The notes beneath the pieces were generated by a model, which was given only the letters and a program-made list of their open reading frames with translations, was not told the DNA's origin and did not search any database. 64,000 nt of DNA from Candidatus Rifleibacteriota bacterium (GTDB taxonomy: Bacteria; Muiribacteriota; Ozemobacteria; Ozemobacterales; Ozemobacteraceae): NCBI GenBank assembly GCA_905236675.1, contig CAJOND010000003.1, forward strand, positions 1 through 64,000. Direction: 5' to 3'. A program made the translations under genes and the position numbers. This document shows positions 34,414-42,978 of this stretch, piece after piece. Within the stretch, counting starts at the first letter, position 1. Each line of letters opens with the position of its first letter.

Positions 34414-35670
34414 TTACAAGTATTCTAGTATTGAGGCATCTTTTAAAAAGTTGCGAAGACCTATGGTTGTTATGCCGTATTCGTCTTGACGAGGTTTTGC
34501 ATAAGAGCCGATAATAATGACTTTCTTGAAAGAATCATTAATGCTTAATAGAGGTCGCTTTTCAAAATATTCTTTTTCTGTCGAAGACATAGCAAATGCT
34601 GATTGTATGTAGTATTTTTTACTGCCTTTACGGGCAATGAAATCAATCTCAAGCTGCTTTTTGGCTGATTGGCTTAGCTTAGTTTTCTCCCTTACCTCTA
34701 TAATACCAATATCAACGGCATAACCTTGATGCTTAAGTTCATTAAATATTATATTTTCCATCAAATGTGTTTCTTCTATTTGTCGGAATCCTAGAACGGC
34801 ATTTCTAATGCCTATATCGGTGAAATATACTTTTGTTGGCGTATTAATATATTTTCGACCTTTAATATCATAGCGTATTGCAGAATCTATCATAAATGCG
34901 TCTTTTAGACAGGAAATATAATTTTTAATAGTTTTATCTGTTATTGAGCTTTTGGCAATCGTTTTAAAAGTGTTTTCAAGTTTAGATGGGCTTATGAGTG
35001 ATCCGACACTCGATGATAAAATAGATAATAAATCTTCTAATTCTATATTGTTTCGTATATGGTTGCGTTCTATGACATCTTTAAGGTATGTTTCCTGGAA
35101 AAGACTAGTCAGATATTTCATTTTCTGAACTTCTGATTGGAATGAGGTGATTTGTGGCAAACCACCATATATTAAATAATCATCAAAAACTTCTTCTTCG
35201 CTTTTGTTTGTGGTTGAGAGATATTCTGAAAAAGACAGAGGGTAAACTCTAATTTCATCGCCCCTTCCTCGAAACTCCGTTAAAATGTCAGAAGAAAGGA
35301 ACTTAGAGTTACTGCCAGTTACATAAGTATCTGCATTCTCAATTTGTAACAGGCTAATAAGTACTTCATGAAAACGGCTTACTAACTGAATTTCATCAAG
35401 TAGAATATAGTATTGCTTATTGTCTTTGATTAGGTTCTTGATATAATTGTATAAAGTATGTGGCTCCCTAAGGAAATCATTTTCAATCTTGTCTAGTGAT
35501 ATATCAATTATATGGCTTCTTTCTATGCCACGCTGTAGTAGTTCATTTAGGAATAGTTTGAATACGAGGTAGGATTTCCCGCTTCTGCGGATCCCTGTAA
35601 TAATTTTTACAAATCCGTTGTTCTCACGAATATGTAACTGATTTAAATAAAAATCTCTTTTTATTTCCAT
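34414..35670 (-). CDS. COG1373-type AAA ATPase with C-terminal DUF4143
   Basis: 418 residues. Walker A 'GIRRSGKSYL', Walker B 'YYILLDEIQ', sensor-like 'YVTGSNSKFLSS' and 'PLSFSEYL' belong to the AAA_14 domain. The C-terminal DUF4143 region starts near 205 and contains 'VYFTDIGIRNAVLGFRQIEE' and 'EIDFIARKG' (a PD-(D/E)XK-like motif). Members multiply in genomes of anaerobes and are thought to be mobile or conflict-related, but their function is not settled. The gene is isolated, with repeats and phased iterons on its downstream side. Confidence 0.88.
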   Translation of the reverse strand: MEIKRDFYLNQLHIRENNGFVKIITGIRRSGKSYLVFKLFLNELLQRGIERSHIIDISLDKIENDFLREPHTLYNYIKNLIKDNKQYYILLDEIQLVSRFHEVLISLLQIENADTYVTGSNSKFLSSDILTEFRGRGDEIRVYPLSFSEYLSTTNKSEEEVFDDYLIYGGLPQITSFQSEVQKMKYLTSLFQETYLKDVIERNHIRNNIELEDLLSILSSSVGSLISPSKLENTFKTIAKSSITDKTIKNYISCLKDAFMIDSAIRYDIKGRKYINTPTKVYFTDIGIRNAVLGFRQIEETHLMENIIFNELKHQGYAVDIGIIEVREKTKLSQSAKKQLEIDFIARKGSKKYYIQSAFAMSSTEKEYFEKRPLLSINDSFKKVIIIGSYAKPRQDEYGITTIGLRNFLKDASILEYL

Positions 35671-35756
35671 ATTGTATTCCGAAAATTAGGTATATATACC
35701 TTTTTTTTGGAGTATAACTTCAGTGGTAAAAAAAGTCAAATAAATATCCTCTTTTT

Positions 35757-35825
35757 TACTACCGCCAAGGATGGCGGTGTGCAAGCGAGACTGAAGGGGC
35801 TGATTGCGTAGCAATCGGAGCCAAG
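35757..35825. repeat. Dispersed GC-rich palindromic repeat, copy 3
   Basis: CTACCGCCAAGGATGGCGGT stem followed by GAGACTGAAGGGGCTGATTG and the stem GATTGCGTAGCAATC. Confidence 0.7.
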
Positions 35826-36106
35826 TCTATTTTTGAGAACTTGTGCTAGGCGGTAGAATGTTAAGTCTGAAGAATGTTGCTTCTATACAATAAAAACTAC
35901 AACTACCAACTATAATAAGAGCCAAATGTTGGCCTATCAGTTTAATAATAAAATTATAAGTGTTTTTAATGTTTTGAATGTTACTGATAGATAGATGTAA
36001 AATTTGCTCTTGACTTTAGTAATTTATAAACTTACAATACAAACAACTAGTTATAGTTCATCTGTGAACATAACAAAGTGGTGGAACGTTTCGCAGACTC
36101 GAAGAT

Positions 36107-36245
36107 CTGCCCCAAAATCGAAGATTGTGGGAGCTTGCAGCTGGAGATGCTGCCCCATGAAGTGGGGAAGCTGTCGGCAAAGCCGACTGAAGGGGCTGCA
36201 TTGCAAAGCAATGCGGTGACTGAAGGGTGACCTAACTTTAGTAAA
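36107..36245. repeat. Dispersed GC-rich palindromic repeat, copy 4
   Basis: A tandem of two related half-units: 'GGGAGCTTGCAGCTGGAGA' and 'GGGGAAGCTGTCGGCAAAGC', then GACTGAAGGGGCTGCATTGC and the stem CATTGCAAAGCAATG. Confidence 0.75.
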
Positions 36246-36420
36246 CCTCATGTTTATCGTTAGCGTAGCGACGTGGCGTTGCTGAAAGCAAAACGAAGTC
36301 CATCCAGAGTTAGTCGTAGAAAGTTGATTGGATTTAAAAGTTGTTAGTAGCTGTTACAACAAAAACAATAACTACTAACAACAATAACTACGATTGCAGC
36401 AAGCTATAGTTAAAATAATT

Positions 36421-36452
36421 CTCTCATCTCTTATCTCTTGCCTCTTATCTCT
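36421..36452. repeat. Polypyrimidine tract, second copy
   Basis: CTCTCATCTCTTATCTCTTG...CTCTAAAA, about 40 bases before the first polysaccharide gene; related to 34191-34222. Confidence 0.6.
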
Positions 36453-36494
36453 AAAACATTGATATCTCAACAAGGTAACGAATAACTAAAAACA

Positions 36495-37118
36495 ATGAAA
36501 AAAGCAGGAATATACGAACACTACATCAAACGCCCAATGGATATCATCCTGTCTCTGATGGCGATTATTGGTTTGGCACCAGTATTATTACTTGTAGCTG
36601 TTCTTGTTCGTAAGAAACTTGGCAAACCTGTAATATTCGCTCAGGAACGTCCTGGACTCAACGAAAAGATTTTCAAACTTTATAAGTTCAGAACCATGAC
36701 AGATGAACGTGATGAGAATGGCGAATTATTGCCAGATGAAGTCAGATTAACGACATTTGGCAAGTTTTTACGTTCAACAAGCCTAGATGAATTACCAGAG
36801 TTATTTAACATTCTAAAAGGCGATATGTCTGTGATTGGACCAAGACCATTGTTGGTTAAATATTTGCCTTTATACAATGATTTTCAGAAGCACCGCCATG
36901 ATGTCAGCCCCGGACTTTCTGGTTTAGCCCAGATTAATGGTCGTAATGCAATAACTTGGGAAAAGAAATTTGAATACGATGTTGAATACACTAAGAACAT
37001 CACTTTTTTGGGGGATTGGAAAATCATTCTTTTGACATTAAAAAAGGCATTCTTCCGAGAAGGAATAAATTCAGATAATAGTGCCACAATGCCAGAGTTT
37101 ACAGGGACATCTATATGA
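36495..37118 (+). CDS. Initiating sugar-phosphate transferase (PglC/WcaJ-type, small monotopic form)
   Basis: 207 residues. One N-terminal hydrophobic helix (16-38, 'IILSLMAIIGLAPVLLLVAV') is followed by the bacterial sugar-transferase domain: 'FAQERPGLNEKIFKLYKFRT', 'TSLDELPELFNILKGDMSVI', 'GPRPLL', 'PGLSGLAQINGRN'. The size matches PglC, which moves a phospho-sugar (often an N-acetylated bacillosamine-like sugar) from UDP onto undecaprenyl phosphate. It would start repeat-unit assembly at the membrane. It overlaps the next gene by 4 bp (ATGA), suggesting an operon. Confidence 0.92.
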   Translation: MKKAGIYEHYIKRPMDIILSLMAIIGLAPVLLLVAVLVRKKLGKPVIFAQERPGLNEKIFKLYKFRTMTDERDENGELLPDEVRLTTFGKFLRSTSLDELPELFNILKGDMSVIGPRPLLVKYLPLYNDFQKHRHDVSPGLSGLAQINGRNAITWEKKFEYDVEYTKNITFLGDWKIILLTLKKAFFREGINSDNSATMPEFTGTSI

Positions 37119-37726
37119 ACAAAGATGTAATAATTATAGGTGCGAGCGGTCATGGTGAAGTTGTAGCAGATATTGTTCTTAAATCTGACGATAGATTGAT
37201 TGGATTTTTAGATGATAATGATAATTTAAGAGAATTTGCAGGATATCCTGTTTTAGGAAAGACTTCTGAATACTCTAAATTTTTGAATAATTATTTTGTT
37301 ATAGCTATTGGAAATCCTGAAATAAGAGAAGATTTCGTAAATAGAATGACAAACCAAGTTAAATGGTATGTCGGTATTCATCCTAGTGCCCAAATATCAA
37401 CGATGAATGTATCAATTGGTGAAGGTACTGTTTTAATGGCAAATGCTGTAATTAATTCAAATACATCAATTGGTAAGCATTGCATAATAAACACAAGTGC
37501 TGTTGTGGAACATGATAATAAGATAAATGATTTTGTCCATATTTCTGTCGGTGCAAAAGTAGGTGGAGCTGTAGAAATTGGTAAATCAACTTGGATTGGA
37601 ATTGGGGCAACGGTTAATAACAATATCAACATTTGTGACCAATGTATGATTGGTGCTGGTGCCGTTGTTGTTTCAGATATAACAGAAAAAGGTGTTTATA
37701 TTGGCATTCCTGCTAAAAAGCATTAA
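37115..37726 (+). CDS. PglD/NeuD-family sugar O/N-acetyltransferase
   Basis: 203 residues. N-terminal Rossmann-like PglD_N domain ('VIIIGASGHGEVVADIV') and C-terminal left-handed β-helix of hexapeptide repeats from about 90 ('VSIGEGTVLMANAVINSNTS'), with the conserved His in 'AVVEHDNKIND'. Such enzymes acetylate amino- or keto-derived nucleotide sugars using acetyl-CoA. The neighbouring PglC-like transferase makes a PglD-like role reasonable, though no PglE/PglF aminotransferase or dehydratase is adjacent. Confidence 0.85.
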   Translation: MNKDVIIIGASGHGEVVADIVLKSDDRLIGFLDDNDNLREFAGYPVLGKTSEYSKFLNNYFVIAIGNPEIREDFVNRMTNQVKWYVGIHPSAQISTMNVSIGEGTVLMANAVINSNTSIGKHCIINTSAVVEHDNKINDFVHISVGAKVGGAVEIGKSTWIGIGATVNNNINICDQCMIGAGAVVVSDITEKGVYIGIPAKKH

Positions 37727-37757
37727 AAAAATAAATAAGGTAGCAGACAAAGAAGTT

Positions 37758-38903
37758 ATGAAAAAAGCATTATTTGTAGCAACTGTATATCATTTTTTGA
37801 ATTTTGAAAAAAGCGATATGCAAATCCTAAAAGATATGGGTTTTGAGATTCATACTGCTACAAATATGTCTAATGAAGAATGGCTACAAGATGATGGTAG
37901 CTTAGATTCGTTAAATGTTATAAAACATCAAATTGATTTTGACCGTTTACCGTTTTCTTTTAGTAATTTAAAAGCATATAAACAATTAAGAAAACTTATT
38001 AATGAGAATGATTTTACTTTGATTCATTGTCATACTCCTGTTGCTGGAGTTGTTGCCAGATTAGCTGCTATATCAGCAAGAAATAAAGGAGCTAATGTTA
38101 TATATACGGCTCATGGATTCCATTTTTATAAAGGAGCACCACTTTCAAATTGGTTGTTTTATTTTCCTGTTGAGTGGTTTCTTTCTTTTGTTACTGATAC
38201 ACTTATAACTATAAATAAAGAAGATTACGAATTGGCAAAGAATTACTTACATTCAAAATATGTAGAATATATTGCTGGAGTTGGAATTGATATAAAGAAA
38301 TTTGAAGATATTAAAATAGATAAAAAAGCTAAGAAAAAAGAACTTGGCATACCTGAGAATAGCAAGCTAATTCTTTCTGTAGGTGAACTGAACAAGAATA
38401 AGAATCATCAGATTATTTTAAGAGCGATTGCAAAAACTAATAACCAAAATATTCATTATGCTATTTGTGGTGAAGGAAAACTTCATAATAAATTACAGAC
38501 TTTTGCTAAAAAATTAAATGTCATAAATCAATTACATTTACTAGGGCAAAGAAACGATATTCCTGAAATTTTAAAATGTGCGGATATTTTTGTATTTCCG
38601 TCTTTAAGAGAGGGGCTAGGTTTATCTGCTCTAGAAGCTATGGCTGCTGGTTTGCCTTTGATAATTTCAGACAACAGAGGATCTAGAGATTTTGCTGTTA
38701 ACGGGTTTAATTCATATGTTGTTGAGTCTACGGATGTTGATTCTTTTAAGAATAGCATAATTAATTTGTTGAATAACAATGAGATAAGGAACAAGTTTGT
38801 TCTCAATTCCAAAAAAACAATAGAAAAATTCGACTTAAATATCGTAAGTGAAAAAATGAAAGACATATATTTATCTTACTTTAATAGGCTAAAGGAAAAA
38901 TAA
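37758..38903 (+). CDS. Glycosyltransferase family 4
   Basis: 381 residues from ATG 37758 (MKKALFVATVYHF); an upstream TTG at 37692 would overlap the previous gene and is not favoured. N-terminal domain 'LIHCHTPVAGVVARLAA'; C-terminal GT-B domain 'LILSVGELNKNKNHQIILRA', 'AICGEGKL' and the EX7E motif region 'FPSLREGLGLSALEAMAAGL'. It adds a sugar to the lipid-linked repeat unit in the cytoplasm, donor unknown. Confidence 0.9.
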   Translation: MKKALFVATVYHFLNFEKSDMQILKDMGFEIHTATNMSNEEWLQDDGSLDSLNVIKHQIDFDRLPFSFSNLKAYKQLRKLINENDFTLIHCHTPVAGVVARLAAISARNKGANVIYTAHGFHFYKGAPLSNWLFYFPVEWFLSFVTDTLITINKEDYELAKNYLHSKYVEYIAGVGIDIKKFEDIKIDKKAKKKELGIPENSKLILSVGELNKNKNHQIILRAIAKTNNQNIHYAICGEGKLHNKLQTFAKKLNVINQLHLLGQRNDIPEILKCADIFVFPSLREGLGLSALEAMAAGLPLIISDNRGSRDFAVNGFNSYVVESTDVDSFKNSIINLLNNNEIRNKFVLNSKKTIEKFDLNIVSEKMKDIYLSYFNRLKEK

Positions 38904-38906
38904 AAT

Positions 38907-40115
38907 ATGAGGTTAGCATTAATTAATTTTTTAAAAGTTCATCCTTATCTATTGAGAGTTTTTTGGTCAATAATATCTTATTCAATGGCTTTATTAAAAA
39001 AGATTGTAAATATTAAAGAGAAGCAAATGCTTTTTGTTTCATACGGTGGAAGAAAATTTGATGACAGTCCTAAAGCAATTTATGATGAAATATGTAGAAG
39101 AAAAGAATTTTTTGATTGGAAATTAATTTGGGCTTTTGTAGAGCCTAATCAATTTAGTATTTCTCGTGGGAGAAAAATAAAAATTGATACCTTGGCTTTT
39201 TTGAAGGCTTTGATGACTAGTCATGTTTGGGTTAGCAATTCAGGAATGACACGTGGAGTTGAATATAAAGATGACAGAATCATTAAAATAGAAACATGGC
39301 ACGGATCGGTATTAAAAAAAGGCTGTGGTGATGAAAATACTCATGTTTTAGGTGGAAAAAGGGAAAAGCAAAGTATAACAGATTTTGCAACTATAAGATG
39401 TGCCCAAAGTGATATTGACATAGATGTGCTTAGCTGGTTATTCAACGCTTCGAAAGATTCATTTGTTAAAGCAGGTTTTCCAAGAAACGATGACCTCGCT
39501 AATTCAACCTCTGAAGATTGCATAAAGGCAAAAGAAAGATTAGGGATTTCTCCTATTAAAAAAGTTATTTTATATATGCCTACTTGGAGACAGTATGATT
39601 TGGATTCTTCAAATAATATCTTCTGCAAGCCTCCAATAAATATTGATTATTGGAGAAATAATCTAGGAAATGATTATATTTTATTAATTAGAGCACATTA
39701 TGCTGTTTCTGTCGCTCTTGCTCTGAAAGATGATGAGTTTGTAAAAAATGTTTCTAATTATCCAAAAATAAATGATTTATATTTAGCTTCTGATATTTTA
39801 ATTAGCGATTATTCAAGTGCAATAATTGATTATTCAATTTTAGAAAGACCAATTTTCTGTTTTGCTTACGATTATGAAAAATATCAAGAAAAAATAGGAT
39901 TGTATCTAGATTTAGAGAAAGAATTACCAGAACATTTTTATAAAACAGAAAAAGATTTAATTAATAAAATATCTTGTATTGATTGGAACTATTCAATAGA
40001 TGTTGCTAAGCATTTTAAACAGAAACACGCAAATTTTGCAAATGGTTATGCTAGTCAGAAAGTTGTTGACAGACTGACAAGTATACTTTCTTTAAAAGAT
40101 GAGGTTAAATCATGA
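38907..40115 (+). CDS. CDP-glycerol/ribitol-phosphate transferase family (TagB/TagF-like)
   Basis: 402 residues matching Glyphos_transf: 'IKIETWHGSVLKKGC', 'KKVILYMPTWRQY', 'YILLIRAHY', 'ILISDYSSAIIDYSILERPI'. These residues form the CDP-polyol binding site of teichoic-acid-type transferases. Combined with the TarI-like cytidylyltransferase that overlaps it by 4 bp, it probably attaches polyol-phosphate to the polysaccharide. Whether the polyol is glycerol, ribitol or another is unknown. Confidence 0.88.
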   Translation: MRLALINFLKVHPYLLRVFWSIISYSMALLKKIVNIKEKQMLFVSYGGRKFDDSPKAIYDEICRRKEFFDWKLIWAFVEPNQFSISRGRKIKIDTLAFLKALMTSHVWVSNSGMTRGVEYKDDRIIKIETWHGSVLKKGCGDENTHVLGGKREKQSITDFATIRCAQSDIDIDVLSWLFNASKDSFVKAGFPRNDDLANSTSEDCIKAKERLGISPIKKVILYMPTWRQYDLDSSNNIFCKPPINIDYWRNNLGNDYILLIRAHYAVSVALALKDDEFVKNVSNYPKINDLYLASDILISDYSSAIIDYSILERPIFCFAYDYEKYQEKIGLYLDLEKELPEHFYKTEKDLINKISCIDWNYSIDVAKHFKQKHANFANGYASQKVVDRLTSILSLKDEVKS

Positions 40116-40828
40116 ATATAGCCTTAATATTTGCTGGTGGAACAGGCTCTAGAATGAATACAAAGAGCAGACCAAAGCAGTTCTTGGAATTGCATGGTAA
40201 GCCTATAATTATTTATACGCTAGAAAAATTTGAAAATCATAACTTGATTGATGGGATAGTTGTAGTTTGCTTGAAATCATGGATTCCATACCTAGAAAGT
40301 TTATTAAAAAAATATAATATAACAAAAGTTACTTCAATTGTTTCTGGTGGTGTGACTGGACAAGATTCTATTTATAATGGTTTGTGTGAAGTTGAAAAAA
40401 AATATCCTTCCGATTCTTTGGTTTTGATTCATGACGGTGTTAGACCATTAATAGATGAAGATACAATTACAGAAAATATTACCTGTGCACAGCTTCATGG
40501 GAATGCAATTACTGTAGCACCTGCCATTGAAACAATAACTATAAAAGAAAACAAGAATGAAGTAGGGAAGATTATCGACAGAAGCAAATGCCAGCTTGCT
40601 AAAGCTCCACAGACCTTTGTTCTAGAAGATATAATAGCAATCCATAGACGTTCACAAAAAGATAACTATACTTTGGCTATAGATTCAGCTTCTTTGGTGA
40701 GTCATTACGGTTATAGGCTTTATACGGTTGTTTGTCCTAATGAAAATATAAAAATAACAACTCCTGCTGATTTTTTTATGTTCAGAGCCTTTATGGATGC
40801 AAAAGAAAATTCTCAGATTTTCTGTTAG
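40112..40828 (+). CDS. IspD/TarI-family cytidylyltransferase
   Basis: 238 residues. 'IFAGGTGSRMN', 'RPKQFLELHGKPIIIYTLEK' and 'LIHDGVRPL' are the CTP-binding and catalytic segments of this family. IspD serves isoprenoid synthesis, whereas TarI-like enzymes make CDP-ribitol. The overlap with a CDP-polyol transferase and the following NAD(P)-binding gene favour a TarI-like role. A TarJ-type reductase making ribitol 5-phosphate is not evident, so the polyol remains open. Confidence 0.85.
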   Translation: MNIALIFAGGTGSRMNTKSRPKQFLELHGKPIIIYTLEKFENHNLIDGIVVVCLKSWIPYLESLLKKYNITKVTSIVSGGVTGQDSIYNGLCEVEKKYPSDSLVLIHDGVRPLIDEDTITENITCAQLHGNAITVAPAIETITIKENKNEVGKIIDRSKCQLAKAPQTFVLEDIIAIHRRSQKDNYTLAIDSASLVSHYGYRLYTVVCPNENIKITTPADFFMFRAFMDAKENSQIFC

Positions 40829-40837
40829 GAGAGAAAA

Positions 40838-41980
40838 ATGATAGATTCTGTAACCTTAGAAGATTTAAATTATTTAATTAATATTGATTTTATAGATTGG
40901 GAAAAACTAAGAGATAGTTCAGTTCTAGTTACTGGTGCTACTGGTCAGATTGGCTCTGAAATAGTTAAACTTCTATTGTTTCTTAACGAAAAAAAGTCAT
41001 TAAATATAAAAATTATTGCTTTAATTAGAAATATCGAAAAAGCGAAATCAATATTTAAAGACTTCCTTCCAGAAATGATGCTCCCAAAATCTGTGATTGG
41101 GGGAGCTGTCGAACAAAGTGAGACTGAGGGGGCTGCATTACAAAGTAATGCGGTTGAAGAAGTAGACAATAGCAATATTAAATTTATTTCCCAAGACATA
41201 ACAGAGCCAATAAATATTGGTGAAAGCGTGGATTTTATTATTCATACAGCAAATAGCACTATTAGCAAAGACTTTATAACAAAACCTGTTGAAATCTTAG
41301 ATAGCATCTATAGTGGAACAAAAAATGTTTTAGATTTTTCCAAAATTAAATCAGTTAAATCAATGGTTTATCTCTCATCTATGGAAGTTTATGGAACTCC
41401 AAATGACGAGAAAAAGATATATGAGAAAGACATTGGAAAACTAGATTCAATGTCTTTAAGAAATTCTTATCCAATAGGAAAACTAGTTGCAGAAAATTTA
41501 TGTGTTTCTGAATATTCGGAATATAAATTACCTGTAAAAATAATCAGATTAACCCAGACTATTGGTGGAACTATTTCCCCGACAGACAATAGAGTTTGGG
41601 CAGATTTTGCTAGGAAATCAGCAAAAGGTGAAAATATTGTTCTACATACTAAAGGTGAAACAAAACGAAATTATTTGTATATAACTGATGCTACTTCGGC
41701 TATTTTCACTATTTTATTATATGGAGAAAATGGTCAGGCTTATAGTGCTGCTAATGAAGATACATACTGCTCTATATCAGAAATGGCTAACCTAGCTTCT
41801 TCATTAAGCAAAGACGGAAAAACTAAAGTAGTCTTTGAATTTCTTGATGACAGCGTGACAGGTTATCAAGCTGTAAAGAAGATAAATCTTTCTTCAGAAA
41901 AACTTCAGGAACTAGGCTGGAAAGCATCTGTTGATTTAAAAACAGCCTTTAACAAAATGATTGAATTGTTAGACAAGTAA
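40838..41980 (+). CDS. NAD-dependent epimerase/dehydratase with an in-frame repeat-derived insert
   Basis: 380 residues. Extended SDR: 'VLVTGATGQIGSEIVKLL', 'YLSSMEVYG' and the Y-x3-K catalytic pair in 'RNSYPIGKLVAEN'. Residues about 82-109 ('LPKSVIGGAVEQSETEGAA' and following) are encoded by a copy of the GC-rich dispersed repeat and lie between two conserved Rossmann segments, so the protein carries a roughly 28-residue foreign loop. The frame remains open throughout. It follows the TarI-like gene by 9 bp and probably processes the same CDP- or nucleotide-linked substrate. Confidence 0.88.
   Translation: MIDSVTLEDLNYLINIDFIDWEKLRDSSVLVTGATGQIGSEIVKLLLFLNEKKSLNIKIIALIRNIEKAKSIFKDFLPEMMLPKSVIGGAVEQSETEGAALQSNAVEEVDNSNIKFISQDITEPINIGESVDFIIHTANSTISKDFITKPVEILDSIYSGTKNVLDFSKIKSVKSMVYLSSMEVYGTPNDEKKIYEKDIGKLDSMSLRNSYPIGKLVAENLCVSEYSEYKLPVKIIRLTQTIGGTISPTDNRVWADFARKSAKGENIVLHTKGETKRNYLYITDATSAIFTILLYGENGQAYSAANEDTYCSISEMANLASSLSKDGKTKVVFEFLDDSVTGYQAVKKINLSSEKLQELGWKASVDLKTAFNKMIELLDK
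41081..41163 (+). repeat. Dispersed GC-rich palindromic repeat inside a coding sequence, copy 5
   Basis: CTCCCAAAATCTGTGATTGG GGGAGCTGTC ... GACTGAGGGGGCTGCATTAC AAAGTAATGC: the same order of elements as the intergenic copies at 33441 and 36107. It is a multiple-of-three insertion without stop codons. Confidence 0.85.
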
Positions 41981-42038
41981 TGACTAATTAAAGTTGTGCC
42001 AAATAGATAATACAATAAACAAATAGGAGTAAATACAA

Positions 42039-42971
42039 ATGAAAGTTAAAATAATTTATAAAATGCTACTGGTTTTAAGCCTTTTCACTATAATAAACAG
42101 TAGCCTTTATTCAGCTGATTATATAGTTGCAACATATAATATCAGATGCATAGAAGAAAAAGATAAAATAAAAGGTGATGGCTGGGATAATAGGGTTGAC
42201 AAAATATGTAATCTGATACTATTTAATGATTTTGACATCTATGGAGTACAAGAAGCAAATTACGATCAAATAACAGATATGTTGAAATGCCTTGGGAACG
42301 AATATGATTGTAGTTCTACAGGAAGTGATGACGGAAAACTAAAAGGTTCTCATAATGCGGTATTCTTTAAAAAAGAAAAATTCAAACTTTTAGCAAGTGA
42401 TACTTTTTGGTTGTCAGATACACCAGATAAAATTTCAAAAGGCTGGGATAGTAGATTTTTCAGAATATGCTCTTGGGTTTTGTTACAAGATAAGGAAAAT
42501 AACCATAATATTTATTTCTTTAATACACATTTAGACGCTACAGGTAAACTTGCTAAAGAAAATAGCTGTCAGCTACTTCTTGACAGGATTAAGACAATCT
42601 GTAAAGAAAGTAATGCAGTATTGGTAGGAGATTTCAATTCATATGAAACTGATAAGCATATAAAAACTATTAGTACTAGTAAATATCTTTTTGATGCATA
42701 TGATATATCAAAATATAAATGGATGCCGAATGGCACATACAATGCATTCAACCCTCTCAGAATTTCAAGCAAACGTCTTGATCATATTTTTGTAACTAAA
42801 AATATAAAAGTATCAAGATATGGGATAATTAACACTTTTTATTACATAACTGATGAAAAAGTCATTTCTAATTATAAAAAATTCCCTTACGGACCAAAAA
42901 ACATACAGCTACATGTACCTTCTGATCATTATCCTCTATGTGCAAAAATTAGCATAAAAACTGATAAATAA
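42039..42971 (+). CDS. Secreted endonuclease/exonuclease/phosphatase-family protein
   Basis: 310 residues with a signal peptide (1-26, 'SSLYSA'). EEP-fold motifs: 'YNIRC', 'YGVQEANYDQ', 'NTHLDATGKLAKEN', 'LVGDFNSYETD', 'LDHIFV', 'SDHYPLCAKI'. The family cleaves phosphodiesters in nucleic acids, phospholipids or inositol phosphates. Its position within a polysaccharide operon and its export suggest an envelope phosphodiester substrate rather than DNA repair, but this is inference. Confidence 0.85.
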   Translation: MKVKIIYKMLLVLSLFTIINSSLYSADYIVATYNIRCIEEKDKIKGDGWDNRVDKICNLILFNDFDIYGVQEANYDQITDMLKCLGNEYDCSSTGSDDGKLKGSHNAVFFKKEKFKLLASDTFWLSDTPDKISKGWDSRFFRICSWVLLQDKENNHNIYFFNTHLDATGKLAKENSCQLLLDRIKTICKESNAVLVGDFNSYETDKHIKTISTSKYLFDAYDISKYKWMPNGTYNAFNPLRISSKRLDHIFVTKNIKVSRYGIINTFYYITDEKVISNYKKFPYGPKNIQLHVPSDHYPLCAKISIKTDK

Positions 42972-42978
42972 TTTAAGC

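Larger units (their letters stand above)
35671..36494. other. Repeat-rich intergenic region before the polysaccharide cluster
   Basis: No gene is recognised. It holds two GC-rich dispersed repeats (35757-35825, 36107-36245) and a pyrimidine tract (36421-36452). The promoter of the polysaccharide operon should lie here, but I cannot identify it with confidence. Confidence 0.5.
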
